A program made the translations under genes and the position numbers. Below are positions 33,452 through 44,900 of a stretch of 64,000 nucleotides of DNA, piece by piece; the stretch's first letter is position 1; each line of letters starts with the position of its first letter. Origin of the DNA: Aquanectria penicillioides (Eukaryota; Ascomycota; Sordariomycetes; Hypocreales; Nectriaceae); contig PYIU01000004.1 in the NCBI GenBank assembly GCA_003415625.1, forward strand, positions 3,286,001 to 3,350,000, given 5' to 3'. The notes beneath the pieces were generated by a model. The model ran no database searches, was not told the origin of the DNA, and saw only the letters and a list, made by a program, of their open reading frames with translations.

Positions 33452-35137
33452 TTGCACGCAACTTATCCCAGCATTAAGTTCTTCATCACCCATCTCGTCG
33501 CTGCCTCGGCGCTCATTACGTTTGTGGCTACTGATTGGCAGTATATTGGCAGTATCGCTCTCGTCCTGACCTGGCACCTCCTCGTCTCAGCATTGCCATC
33601 CCGGCAACGGGCAAAGTTGAGAAAAGTTATCTATTCGTTGCACCGTTTGCGGGTTTCCTGGATACCCCTACAGAACAACACGGTCCGCGTCAGGCAGGGC
33701 CATATGCCTATCTTTCGAGATAACGGCCATCTGATCTAGTCCGGTTACGGTATCTACAGCATCTGGTCTACCAACTTCCAAGCCGGTCGTTGGAAGGGGA
33801 AGGATATCCTCTTTAGCTTTGAAAGTGATCACAATGCCGTCTACGGCTATGTTCACGGACACATCACCATTGTCGATCAGCACTACGAGACAATCCGTGA
33901 GCTGAGCGCTAGAAACCACAAGTTGGCTGACAAGCACGAGTTTCGCATTGTCAATGAGGAAACTGCTCTCATTCAGATCTACCAGCCTGTTCCATGTGAC
34001 CTTTCGCAGTGGGGTGCTAGCCCTGGGCAACAGTGGATTGTAAATGCGATCCTCCAAGGTTAGTCCCCTGAGCAGAAACTATCACAGTGAATCAGTTCAA
34101 ACTAATGCTCGCCCTCCAGAGCTTGATATTGCTACGGGTGACCTCCTTTTTGAGTGGGCCAGTTTGGATCATGTGCAACCTGATGGTGAGTACATCTCAG
34201 CCCCTCAGATACCAAGAGCCAATAGTCACAATCCCTTTAGAAGCCGTACTCCGCATCAACCCAGGCCAAGCCGGGGCTGGCTATAATAGCTCCGATGCCT
34301 GGGATTACTTCCACGTCAACAGCGTGGACAAGGACGCCGAGAGCAACTATCTAATCTCTGCCCGCGACGCCTGCGCCACCCACAAGATTAACGGCTCGGA
34401 TGGCTCCATCATTTGGCGCCTCAACGGCAAGAGATCTGACTTCCACATGACCGATGGCACAAAGTTCTGCTTCAGACATCACGCGCGGTGGCTTGAACAA
34501 GATGACGACGTCGAGGTCATCGGCCTGTGTGATAACAGCGCCCACGGGACCGAGCATGGCGGAGGCTCCGAAGTGCACTGCGCCAACGAGCAGCGGCAAG
34601 ATCCTCAAGCTCAATACCACATCATAGACTACCGAGCTAGTTGCTGCATACTTCCCTCCAGACAACCTCCTTTCCAAATTTCAGGGTAGCACTCAATTCA
34701 AACCTGGAGGAAATGTGCTTGTCAACTGGGGCTCCGAAGTCGCGCTGACTGAATATACTCCTGATGGCAAAGCCATCTTCCAGGGCTGGCGCTTCTACGA
34801 AATCACAGACGAGTACGGCTCGCGAGACTTTCTCAGCGAAGTAGAGCCGACAAGCTTTGAGACCAACCTCTTAGTCCCCGGGATCAATGTTGCCAATGTC
34901 GCCGCCGAGGCGATTGACACTCGTGGTCGGGTACTCACCTCCACGGCGCCTGTTCGGGGAGAGGCCGAGATCCTTCCAGCCAAGCTCAACAAGGGAGTTC
35001 TGCATACCAGCGAGATAGAGACTCAAGAACCACTAGAGAAGGGTTTTTGGGGCAAGTCTCCCATTCTCAAGTTACTGCGTCTTCAACATGTCCTCGGATG
35101 TGAACTGTGTATTTTGTTCCTCAATGGTGGTATGTGA
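33452..35137 (+). pseudogene. Decayed arylsulfotransferase-like (ASST) pseudogene
   Basis: Fragments of one fungal arylsulfotransferase-family protein follow in order: a signal-anchor-like FFITHLVAASALITFVATDW, SYLFVAPFAGFLDTP, IYSIWSTNFQAGRWKGKDIL, NHKLADKHEFRIVNEETALI, GQQWIVNAILQ, LLFEWASLDHV, YNSSDAWDYFHVNSVDKDA, KINGSDGSIIWRLNGK, HHARWLEQDDDVEVI and GGNVLVNWGSE. The copy is broken many times: frame changes near 33550 and 33715, TAG at 33737-33739 where tryptophan is expected (TGG to TAG), a frame change near 34577, and TAG at 34625-34627 (CAG to TAG in the expected frame). An internal deletion joins KAIFQG directly to WRFYEI, so the end of the propeller is missing. Two real introns appear to survive near 34062-34120 and 34184-34243. 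The TpG-to-TpA and CpA-to-TpA stops fit RIP. No start codon is left. Confidence 0.85.
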
Positions 35138-35982
35138 AGGTTTCGTCAAGCCAGGTCAAGATCAAGGCGGAACCGGATGTCGCAGAAGGAATCTCACAGA
35201 AGACAGATTAAATCTTTATTCTTTACGTAAACTTTTATAATAAAGAATAGTCTTTCTTTACTTTGAGGATGATTTGATTTACACCTCAATGAGATGAAGA
35301 TTCACTTGTATGTGAGCAAAATCCAAGCAATATCCCTTGGGTTTCCAATCCTACGCCCAAATCTCCAAAGTAGTGATGATTTTAATGATTAGGATACGCA
35401 AACCTCGGTCTATTCTCAGGCACCACGCCTGATCATTGATGAAATATCTAGTTGAGTGGACACATAACCAACGAAAGGTCAAGGTTAGAGTCCCTAAATG
35501 CAGGAAATCGTTCAATTCATCGATTAAATACCCTGATAAACAACATATATGTACCTAGTTACCGGTACTGTGGTTTGATTTATTGTGATGGAATAAGGAT
35601 AATGCGCGGCTTCTCCCCCTCAGGGAAAGGTACTAATAGTGGCGGCTGCAGGTGACACTCGACTCTGGTAGTTGCCAGTTGCGCGCAGTTGACCTCCGGA
35701 TGGCAAAAGAATGACCGCCCAGAAACGCTCATTCCTTAAGTTTTGGTGCGAGTTTGCCTGACCCATGCATTTTTTTTTCGGGTTTCTCTCCTCTTCTTTT
35801 GCACGTCTGCCGAGGAAACTTCGCCCCAGCACTTCCCATCCCTCCAGCATCGTTACAAGAGCGGTATCGGATTGAGTTCCCCTTCGGCTTCATCAATAAC
35901 TGAACCCCTGGGAAGCTTATTATTGAATTCTTTGAGAGGATTCACCTCCAATTAAAGACTCGACGAGATCCGATTCGGCATC
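35138..35982. other. AT-rich spacer before rec8
   Basis: About 840 bp. The first half (35200-35600) is AT-rich like the rest of the decayed island; the second half regains normal composition and should contain the Rec8 promoter and leader. No ORF with protein-like content is present. Confidence 0.5.
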
Positions 35983-38213
35983 ATGTTCTACAGCCACGAG
36001 AGTGAGCAAGCCAAGTTCCACCTCGAGGGTCTTAATCACTGACTCTCCCAACAGTTCTCAGCAATAGCCAATATGGCGTCTCAACTATATGGTACGTGTA
36101 GGAATGCTGGCGTGACTCGCATCTTGGAACTTACAGGATATTTGACAGGCTCGTTGCCACTGTGGGCAAAACCTCCCATCGCCGCTTGTCTCGGAAGGCC
36201 ATCCAAGAAGTCGACGTCCCCAAGGCATGCGAGAAAATCATCGACCCCGGAGCCCCTCTAGCGTTGCGCCTTCAGGGAAACCTTCTCTATGGTGTTTCTC
36301 GGGTGTTTGCGCAGCAGTGCTATTATGTGCTCGCAGACGCCGAGAAGACGCAGTCCGACATGTTGACCTTCTTTCGTGTCATGCAGACCAGTGAACTTGA
36401 CCCAAAAGCTGGCAAGGCAAAGTTGGTTTTTATCTTCAATTGTTTAATTTATCCCTAAGGATCTTTACTAATTTTATAAAGGCGCCATCAAATCACCCTC
36501 CAGGATGACCCTAACTTCGACCTCTCGAGCGTTTTTTCACAACCTCGACTTTTTCAACAGCAACAAAGAGTTGGTCTTTGTTCCAAGCCAAAGCTCAACA
36601 CAATCTCTCTCACAGATGACTCCTTTAACCCAAGGAACTATTTCGTCTGGTGGAAACCCTCCCCTCCTTGATTTTGATCTCCCCCAATCGTCGAACTCCG
36701 CAGGTAGCTACCGCCTGCCATCAGATCTTGGCCAAAACTCGCCACTTGGCAAGCCATTCAGCCTCCAGGGTCAAATGCTGGAATTCAATCCCTTTAGAGA
36801 AGAGGATCTTGATCCAATCGCCAGTGTCGGTCTCAACTTTGATGCCGACGGCAACTTGGTTGGAATCGCTGGGACTGAACCGGAGTTGCCCAATCTTCCT
36901 AGGCCAGAGATCTCCACGATGCACATTCTTGACCAAGGCATTGGAATGCCTGGAATTGGCCATGGACAGAAAACCAACTTACTTGATGAAGACAGTGTGC
37001 TCATTCTGGGCGAGGATGTTCTTCCTGACGCCGAACCCTTTCCTAAAGATGCTCACGTCCGTAAGCCATTGTCTGAATCAACTGTCAAAGAGCGGGCCAC
37101 TGCACCCCTCAAACGAAAGCGCCCACGGAAAGTTCCCCAGATGGTTGATTTGATTGATCGAGTCTCTCGTCAGGAGTTTCGGAGCTGGTCCGAGAACTAT
37201 TTGCAAAACATGGACGCTTGTCGCAAAAAGCCAAGAACAACTCCCCGAGCACAAGCCCGCAAGAACGCACTCACTCTTCTTTTCGATAATGGAATCGCCA
37301 ACATTGCGGCCCTTGAAGGAATCTCAGAGGTGGCCCATCCCCTCGCCCAAGACTTCTCTGGCATGGTCCTCAAGGCTCGACTCCAGGGTAAACACCCGAG
37401 AAGGACATGTTTGGGCACCTAGGCCGACGCCGTGCCTCATCCGAAGCATTTGAGACTGAGGACGAGGAGGAGGATGAACGCAGAATTCGACAGAAAATAA
37501 ATGAAGAGAATGAAATTGGTCCTGGAGTAATCGACGAATCCGGCCTTCTAATGCTGGGGGATGACTCTGTCCCTGAGATCGGTATGAAAGCAGCGCCCGC
37601 TTTGGAGGACCACCACTCATCCTCCATGATACCCTGGAGCCGCGCTGCCTCTGCGGTCCCCGGTTCCTCCGTTCGTGGACAGGAAAGTGCCCGTAAGAGC
37701 CAGCTAGCTCCAAGTCCACTCCTCCTTCGTGGCAACGCCGCTGGCTCCATTGAACGATTCAGTGATGTTGCTGGCCCCTTTCATGACCCCGATGACTTCC
37801 CTCAATACCATTCGCAGGATTCATCTATTGGGTTGGAGAATCTGGATTTCTTACCCAAAAACGACAACACGCAGGATTCCAATTTGGACCCAGTCCACGG
37901 CCTTGATCGATCGTGCCTTGACTTCTGGGGCTACACTCGTGACCAAGCTCGAGACTGTGGTAACACTCGTCCTCGAGACTATCCTCTGCGTCTTTGGGTC
38001 GACTTTGAAAAGCTTGCCGACCCGGCCGTTCATGGCAGACAGATTGCATCTCAGGCATTCTTACACGTGCTCGAACTCCTATGCAAGAGTCATATCCGCG
38101 TTGAACAAGATGGTATTGCAGACGACCAGCCATTTGGGACCATTCATATTGGTGTAATCTGCGACCCAGGAACGGAGGAAGGGATGCCATCTCCCTTGAA
38201 ATTACAAGAGTGA
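35983..38213 (+). CDS. REC8: Rec8-like meiotic cohesin kleisin, with two apparent frameshifts
   Basis: Alpha-kleisin that closes the Smc1-Smc3 ring; the Rec8 form acts in meiosis. Exons 35983-36001, 36055-36091, 36149-36421 and 36482-38213 (introns 53, 57 and 60 nt) rebuild the kleisin N-terminus: MFYSHEILSNSQYGVSTIW, HRRLSRKAIQEVDVPKACEK, ALRLQGNLLYGVSRVFAQQC and SELDPKAGKAKRHQITLQDD. The middle is acidic and disordered with basic patches (LKRKRPRKVPQ). The C-terminal winged helix is FLHVLELLCKSHIRVEQD...FGTIHIGV. The last exon changes frame twice: at the T6 run 36532-36537 (one T too many; T5 would give SVFHNLDFF) and at AAA 37390-37392 (one A short; AAAA would give GKTPEKDMFGHL). Everything else is well kept, so assembly error is as likely as loss of function. 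Rec8 is chosen over Rad21 from position-specific wording and the RVEQ-type end; Rad21 is the alternative. Confidence 0.78.
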
Positions 38214-38597
38214 GATAATATTGATATTTTGTGTTTCTGCAAGGCTCCATCCAAGATTTTCAAGCAGATTATTTTCGGAGTTGTGAAGCATGAGTCTCAA
38301 ATAGGACGTTGGGGTTTATTGGGGAGTGCTGGAGTTGGCGCATTGCTTGATCTCAAATCATACCTGGGATGGATTATCATTTGGGGAAGAGACTCCACAG
38401 TTTTTATGAACGACTGACACATGGGATGTAGGGGAGAGTTTGGCATCTGGGTTTCTTTGATTTGATCATGAAGGGTCGTTACGCCTGCAAGATATTTGGG
38501 GACAAGGTTCACAGGGACGGTAGCATCCATGGAATGGGGCACATTCAGTAGATTCAATGGGGAATTATTTAATTAATCTTCATTACGGCTCGCTTGT
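38214..38597. other. Convergent 3' intergenic region
   Basis: A 384-bp spacer between the stop codons of rec8 (+) and the Rab escort protein gene (-). It holds both 3' untranslated regions; nothing else is seen. Confidence 0.55.
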
Positions 38598-40374
38598 TTA
38601 ATCGTAAGCATCATCATCGTTATTGCCCTCGCGATCCTCAAAGTTCATGTACTCTACATCCTCTTCGTTGGAACTGCCAGTGACATACTGCCAGGCTTCA
38701 CGGACAGGATCCAGAGCGGCATCTGCAAAAGCGAGGTCGACTGGAGGCAAGGGGAATATAGCAGTGTTGTCATCCACGACTAGCGACGACGTGCCTACGG
38801 ATTGAGTATAGTGCACCTGGTAGATGCTAGGAAGAGCCTCTTCACCACCTCGGATGGCAGCGACAAGAGATGAAAGGGCCTTCTCGAGGATGGACTTTGC
38901 CGAGGCATTGTGTACGATACTCAGGTAAAGGACGACTATGAAGAATTGTGGTTAGCACAATGGTCTCACACCAAGTTTTGGATGAGAAAACAAGAAGATA
39001 TGAGAGTGGTGTTGATCAGGTTGTCAGAGATATTGATCGTCATTGATTTTCAGACAATGTAGATAAGTATTCGGTTTGGGTAATCATCCTAACACCAGGA
39101 AAAGGAAAACACACGAATGAAAAATGAAGTACTCACATTGTCCTTGGAGACATTCTCCAGTATCGCTCGAGTGTACCATGGCGTAGACCGGATACTCTGA
39201 TGGCTCGCCGTCTTCAGAAGACAAGGACCCAGCTGGGAATGCAGTCACTGCCACGGCAGGCACTGGAGCGCCTTCGGTTTGGAGCTCGAAGAGTGAAGAG
39301 AAATCATGCTTGGTGATTGCAGTGAGTCTGCTTATGCGTGAGCCCTTCGTCTTCGACTCTTCAGAGCCTTGGACTAGGTGCTTCGTGCTCACTACCATGT
39401 CATTGGTGAGCTCTAACTCCAGCTTAGCCTCATTTTGGTCATCAACAGGAGGACTTTTCTGCACCCCCTTGATGCCAGTCCCCAACATGTAAACGGCGCC
39501 ACCGACAGCGGCGGCGCGGCAGCCCACTTGAGCCACCTCTGAGAGCCCTCCCCATTTGGGATAAACTGCGGCGAAGCCCGGGCCGAACACACCCATGGAT
39601 GTCAGGTGTCGGTTGATAGCCGTAAGACCCTCCTTAACAGACACCTTGCCATCATGGCTCAAGGTGAGCGTGATGATGTAAGACTTCAAAGCGCTGTCGA
39701 GTTTGAACTTGGAGGCCAGGAACTCGTCTAGCGGTTTATCCGCTTGTGACTGCCACTCTTCGGTCTGAGTCTCAGAGTCGAAGTCAAGGACAAACTTGAG
39801 AAACTTCATCAAAGATCGCTTAGACCGAGCGGGGATGGCGGTGTTGGAGAAGACATCTTCTCGAGTCGAAGGTATTCGGCTGAGAGACGGGGAGGTGGAG
39901 GGTCCTGAAGGCGGTTGGTAGATGAAGAAGGATCCGACGGCGAGGAACTCGATCTGGCGAAACGCTTTGGAGTCGACCAATTGCGACACCAGCTTCGACC
40001 GCGAGTGTACCAACTGCGGTGCTAGAGCCAAAGTGTATCTTCGCGGCGAACTCAACTCATCAGCGATGCGCTTCACCTCTGCCCCTGCAAACAGCGCACC
40101 CTCCTGATCGCTCGAGCCGTGTCTCTCTGCCCACTCATCGAGCTCGGGCAGACTGAAGGCAGCCTCCGGTCCACCATAGTACTCGTTGGGGTCGACATGG
40201 AGAATGTTCTTGCCTGAACGCGAGAGAGCTCTTCAGGGAAAACCGAAGGCCGTTGTCAGCCTGGTCGCGGGGCGTCTCGACGATGGAACCCAAAGCTTAC
40301 AGGGCGAGGAGGGACTGCTGGAGCCCTGTGCCGCTGATAACTACATCCCACTGAGTGTCTGAGAGGGATTCCAT
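38598..40374 (-). CDS. MRS6: Rab escort protein (Rab geranylgeranyltransferase component A)
   Basis: Predicted 501 residues from three exons (40374-40301, 40230-39137, 38935-38598; introns 70 and 201 nt). REP binds newly made Rab GTPases, presents them to the geranylgeranyltransferase and delivers them to membranes. It is a GDI-fold protein. Visible motifs are WDVVISGTGLQQSLLALALSR (FAD-like nucleotide-fold motif without a working cofactor site), GKNILHVDPNEYYGG, RRYTLALAPQLVHSRSKLVSQL, YKxxxF-like EFLAVGSFFIYQ, a RSKRSLMKFLKFV segment, the GFAAVYPKWGGLSEVAQVGCRAAAVGGAVYMLG motif, and an acidic C-terminus (EEDVEYMNFEDREGNNDDD). The last motif is the conserved Rab-binding GDI block. Intron 1 ends at GAAG and intron 2 starts at GTGAGT; both joins restore the family sequence. 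The 201-nt second intron is long for this window but has no coding content. Confidence 0.92.
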
Positions 40375-40887
40375 GCTGTTGAGAGAGTGTGCGTGGAGTT
40401 GGAAGATGGGAGAAAAAGAAGAAGAGAAAAAAAATGTTTTGAATGAGGATTTGAAATTGGGAGCCTTGAGGGTGGGGCAGTGGGTTTGCGGGCTGGTATT
40501 GGTCCGTGCGCCGACAGCCAGCTGCATTTTCATGCCAGCCAGCCAGCGAAGATTTTCCTTCCTCTTTTTTTTTCTTTCACTATAGCCGCTCAGCCCGGAT
40601 TGCAATGTCTTCGTGCTCCTGACGGAACATTGTGGAGGCGTGAATAGTTTCATTACTACTCACATTCTGAGTGACAGAACAACGCTTTTGGTCTGCCGGT
40701 ATCTACTGCCCTGGAATAAAGTCTGATAGGGTGGTTCGAATGGTTGACACATCTCGTGCACTGAAAAACACGATTCGTAAATGACGCTCGTATTTTGTAA
40801 TCACAACGAGCTCAACAGAAAGTGAACTGATATGAACCGAAATGAATTCATTCGCTTTTGCATTGGTCATGAAGGGTATCATTGCAT
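40375..40887. other. Intergenic: Mrs6 promoter / Rrp43 3' side
   Basis: About 510 bp. The Mrs6-proximal half holds A-rich and T-rich tracts (A8 near 40430, T9 near 40565) and the promoter; the other half is the Rrp43 3' untranslated region. No additional gene. Confidence 0.5.
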
Positions 40888-41907
40888 CTATGATTTCGAA
40901 ATTGCCTGGTTGAACTCTTCCCACCGCTTGCCCGCCAAGTCGTAGAACTGCTTCGAAGTGAGGAGCTGAGGAGTCAAGACTGTACCTCCATGCTTCGAAA
41001 TGGACAAAATTTTCCCATCTGCCTCCTTGCAGTCGACCACGATTGTGACGCTCTCGTCGCATAGGGACTCTTCGAGTCGATCGGGGTCAACAAGCAGCCA
41101 GAACTTGCCGTCGGTCGCTGTGCGGTCCGTCTCCTTGCCGGTGAAGACGACGGCTGTGCACGCAATCGGGATGCTGGCGAGAGTGAGAGGGTTTGATTCC
41201 TTGTGCGAGCAGATGACCATTTCCCTGTCTGCATCGTACCGTGCTTTAGGTAGCTTTGTGTCGCGTAAGGCGGCCATAGTGGCAGCCCAAGCGGCATCAA
41301 ACGGATTGCCGTCGAATGAAATGAAGAAGATGTCGATGTAGAGCACCCAGTACGCCATCACAACCTTTTCACCTTCGCGAGTCTCTGCATCAGGTGCATC
41401 GTCTTCCATGCGATCCTCATCAACTCCTGCTCCCTCAGCAGGACGAGTGTACCATATTCGTAGATCGTCCGGGTTGATAACCTTCGAGCTGTGCAGTAGA
41501 GAGTATATTCTGGTGCTGAGAGTCTGGGCTAGGGTAGTTGGGGGTCCGCCGGGAAGGAACTGAGGGGAGCAGCCGGTTGCAAGCTCAATGTTGGGTACCA
41601 AGAGGTCGTATTCCCTCAGCTCTGTCTCGGTGTTGGAAGCACGGAAGCTCGGAATGTGGGAAGTCAAGATGGTTTCGCCGCGGACGCCGCAGATGACAGT
41701 CGTGTCACCCATTCGCACGACAGTGCTGCCATGAGCATGTGACAAGCTGGAGGAATTGACTGTCGGCGGTCTAGGCTGGCTTGGGGCCCGGCCATTGCTT
41801 CGAGCGGGAGGGACCTCCTTGGAAGAGGGTTCGAGGTTGGCGAGAAGGTAGGGACGAGGAGAGAGTTTGGCAAAGGTTGCCCGGGTGAGGCCCTCAGTTG
41901 GGGCCAT
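40888..41907 (-). CDS. RRP43: Exosome complex subunit Rrp43 (RNase PH fold)
   Basis: Intronless, 339 residues. Rrp43 is one of six catalytically inactive RNase PH-like proteins in the ring of the eukaryotic RNA exosome, in nucleus and cytoplasm. Features seen: RPYLLANLEPSSKEVPPARSNGRAPSQ-type start with R-SNGR, SLSHAHGSTVVRMGDTTVICGVRGE (strand-turn-strand of the RNase PH fold, residues about 53-78), ELREYDLLVPNIELATGCSPQF (family motif), TRIYSLLHSSKVINPDDLRI, an acidic insert (about 165-180), YWVLYIDIFFISFDGNPFDAAWAATMAALRDTKLP and a second RNase PH lobe with SIPIACTAVVF and LLVDPDRLEESLCDESVTIVVD. Phosphorolytic active-site residues are not conserved, as expected for this subunit. The length fits fungal Rrp43. 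Confidence 0.93.
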   Translation of the reverse strand: MAPTEGLTRATFAKLSPRPYLLANLEPSSKEVPPARSNGRAPSQPRPPTVNSSSLSHAHGSTVVRMGDTTVICGVRGETILTSHIPSFRASNTETELREYDLLVPNIELATGCSPQFLPGGPPTTLAQTLSTRIYSLLHSSKVINPDDLRIWYTRPAEGAGVDEDRMEDDAPDAETREGEKVVMAYWVLYIDIFFISFDGNPFDAAWAATMAALRDTKLPKARYDADREMVICSHKESNPLTLASIPIACTAVVFTGKETDRTATDGKFWLLVDPDRLEESLCDESVTIVVDCKEADGKILSISKHGGTVLTPQLLTSKQFYDLAGKRWEEFNQAISKS

Positions 41908-44900
41908 CTTGGAGGAAGAGTTGGAATGGCTGTCTTTGAATGAACCTATGAGCGCTGAAAGGGATATCAGGGTGGTTTCGGGGACTGGAAAGCAGCGTTT
42001 GGTTGTAGTCGAAATTCAAAGCTTGGAGTTTTGCTGGATTGTAAAAGTTGGAGAGTGCAGTAGCCTCGCGGGGCTAAAGCGTTTCCATTGGTGGAAGACT
42101 GACCATGACTAACCAATGGCAACAATACGGGGCACAAGGCTGAGCATAGAGAGCTCATTGTGCTGGCCCCCAAATTGCTCCAATTCGGACCATGTCGACT
42201 ATAGGTATTTGTCTAGGTATCCGCACTTCGCACGAAGGGTAGGTGACCGGCCCTGAGCTGTTCAAGGGTCACTCAAGGGTCACTCAAGGGCCACCCAAGG
42301 GTATGCCCAACCACCTATAGACGCCCGCACACAAGCTCACCTAAATGCCCTCACCTGATGATCTTCCTAGGTCTGATCTTCGGAGAAAAAAGTGCCCATG
42401 GGCGGAGAAAATGGCCTGAGTCGACCATTGAAACACTCCTGTGACCAATGGAGCATGAATTACCCAACTGTTTGTTGGTGCTACTCATTCGGGGGGTTGC
42501 ATGGGTGGATCGGTAGTGTGAGGAGCTCAAGGATGAGCTGGATGAGCTCAAGGATGATGTGCAGGAGAGCCAACAAAGCGGATTTCCCACTCGGACGATG
42601 TGCGATTTCTGCGATGATGTGCGCATATACGATGATTCATACATCCGGTTTTCCTAGTGCTTCGGGCTTGCGGTTGGCGGTTCGCGGTTCATAGAACGTC
42701 CGGGAATTGGCTGCACATCAAGTCATGCGCAGTCGCCACCAATCTGGCCATCAGCGACGGCAGAGTTATAGACCCCATGCTTGGAAATGTTATGCTCTTG
42801 ACACCATTCCGCGCATCTTCGTGGCGACAAGTATGTCCGTCAATGTTTCTCACAAGCTGCGTCTGGAAGGCCGTTCCCTCCGTCATGTCATAAAGTGGTC
42901 ATAGTCTCTCACGTTGATTGCAACTGGGTGCGGGGGCGGGAATGCCCAACAGCTTTGCACGAGGTAAGACAAGCTAAGTGCATACATAGGCACATTGCAC
43001 TGCATAGAGCGAATTCAATGCAAACTCATGCCGCGGCACAAGGACGAACGCCTTTCATCTGTCTGCACAGCGGCTGCACATTTAAACGCCAGCGCCGCCT
43101 GAGCTTGGCGGTTTGGTTCCGTCTCATGGTAACTCTCCATATCACATGGACGAAAATTTCAAAATTCCATCACCAACACCAGTGGTGAATTGAGGAGGCG
43201 GGGAACCAAGAGATCGAGAGCTTGGGTCCCCTTGAGGTCCCCCTGTTCTTTAATCCCTGGTCGGTGCAATGGGGCCGTGCATTCGGCCTTCGGACCGGGG
43301 CGAAAGAAGCGTGCGGTGGCGCCGGATGTTGTTGGGGAGGGCGTGGGATGCAACAGAAACCTACATACATACTATGTATGTGTAAGGCAATAATTCCTGT
43401 ACGTGTACGTCATTGACGTAGGTTCTAACAGAAGGGTGCCGACATTGTTTGTTTGCTGAAAGCCCTTTGAGGAGCCACTGCTATTATCGTCACTGGCAAT
43501 AAACAAGGATAAACGTTGGCGCAGAAGAAGTCCAAGTACAAGTTAGATAGGTGCGAATGCACAAGCATGCGCAGCCGAGCCGCGGAGGCAGAGCTGGACT
43601 GAGATGCATACGCGGACACAGACGTGTACGCCAAAAAGCAAACGGTGAGGAGAAAAGAAAATGATAGAGTTGAATGCTATGGACGTGAATCACACGCAAT
43701 GGCCTGTCTTGACCTTGGCTATCGGACGACTTGCATAGACGCCGTCGTCCACCGCTCGGCTAAACCCCAAGTGGGTTTGATCTTGGTGCGATTCCTTCAT
43801 CAAATCCTAGTGCGTGTAAAGGGGGAGCATGAAGAAGAAGGCATCTCATTCGGTTGAAGAAGCGGTGCGTAATGAGGTGAAGTGACGTGAAGTGGTGCAA
43901 AGCGGTGCAAAGCAGTGCATGCGATGTTTAGCGGCGGGCCAATCATGAAGCCCCTGTTACCGCCCGCCTCTAGGACTGGGGGACTGTGGGCCGGCATGTC
44001 ACCGCGCCTCTGAGCCAATCACATAGCGCATGGCCATCACAGAATCTGTCCGAGTGCATCTCGACCTTGCAGCTCCACCTTACACCCCATCTAAAGGTCC
44101 TCATCACATCTCCAGCCCGGCCAAACATCACTGACCTCGACACACCCTTCACTGCCGGGCCCCTCGCCGGCGACCGGGTCCCACCGCCCAAGGCAAGCCA
44201 CCAGCGGCCCCCAAAAAGCAATCACCCGCTACGGGTGTCGTGGAAATCCGATGAAGAGGAGGGGATGAGCTTGGAGGGGGGGGAAGGCGTGGAAGGGGCC
44301 TTGCCAGGAACCCTGTGTCCGTGTGGTCCATTGCTAATGTGTGATGCGGCCAATCCCACGGCCGGCTCAGACGCTCATCTGCACTCGTGGCTCTGGTGTG
44401 CTCTTGGTCGAGCCAACGACGACACAGAGCTCGTTGTCGCCAGAGCTATCACGGTCCGTTGTCACAAAATGCCAAGCTAGGATATCCTCGATGGTGCGAA
44501 TACGGACAAGCGATTATCGATCGCCAAGGGGGGGACCTGACGCTTCCAGGTTCAATGCTGTGCCGTGCTACCTAGCTGGCCAATTTTCTTCGCCAGGGCA
44601 ATTTTTCGTTTCCGCCTTGCGGAGCTGAGAAATCACTCACATCCGTAGCAGTGCAACGCAAGTCAGCGCAGGTCAGCAGAGCACACAGCACAGCGTAGCT
44701 CGGCATCGGCTTTCAAACATCAACCAACATCAATCACCATGGCCGTCGATCCCGCAACCCGCAGCCCGCCTCTTCCGCCCGCCCCCAGCCCCGAGAAGCC
44801 CAGTACAACCAGGGGTCAACTGGGGGGCTTCAACTAGGAGCCCCCGGCTCTTCAACCGTCTGCCGACAAGCAAACGTCTGCGTTTGCGACTGCGTCTGTG

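Noticed and set aside
37389..37410. Mini-intron explaining the second rec8 frame change
   Set aside because: The only GT...AG pair there would give an intron of about 16 nt, below any functional fungal intron.
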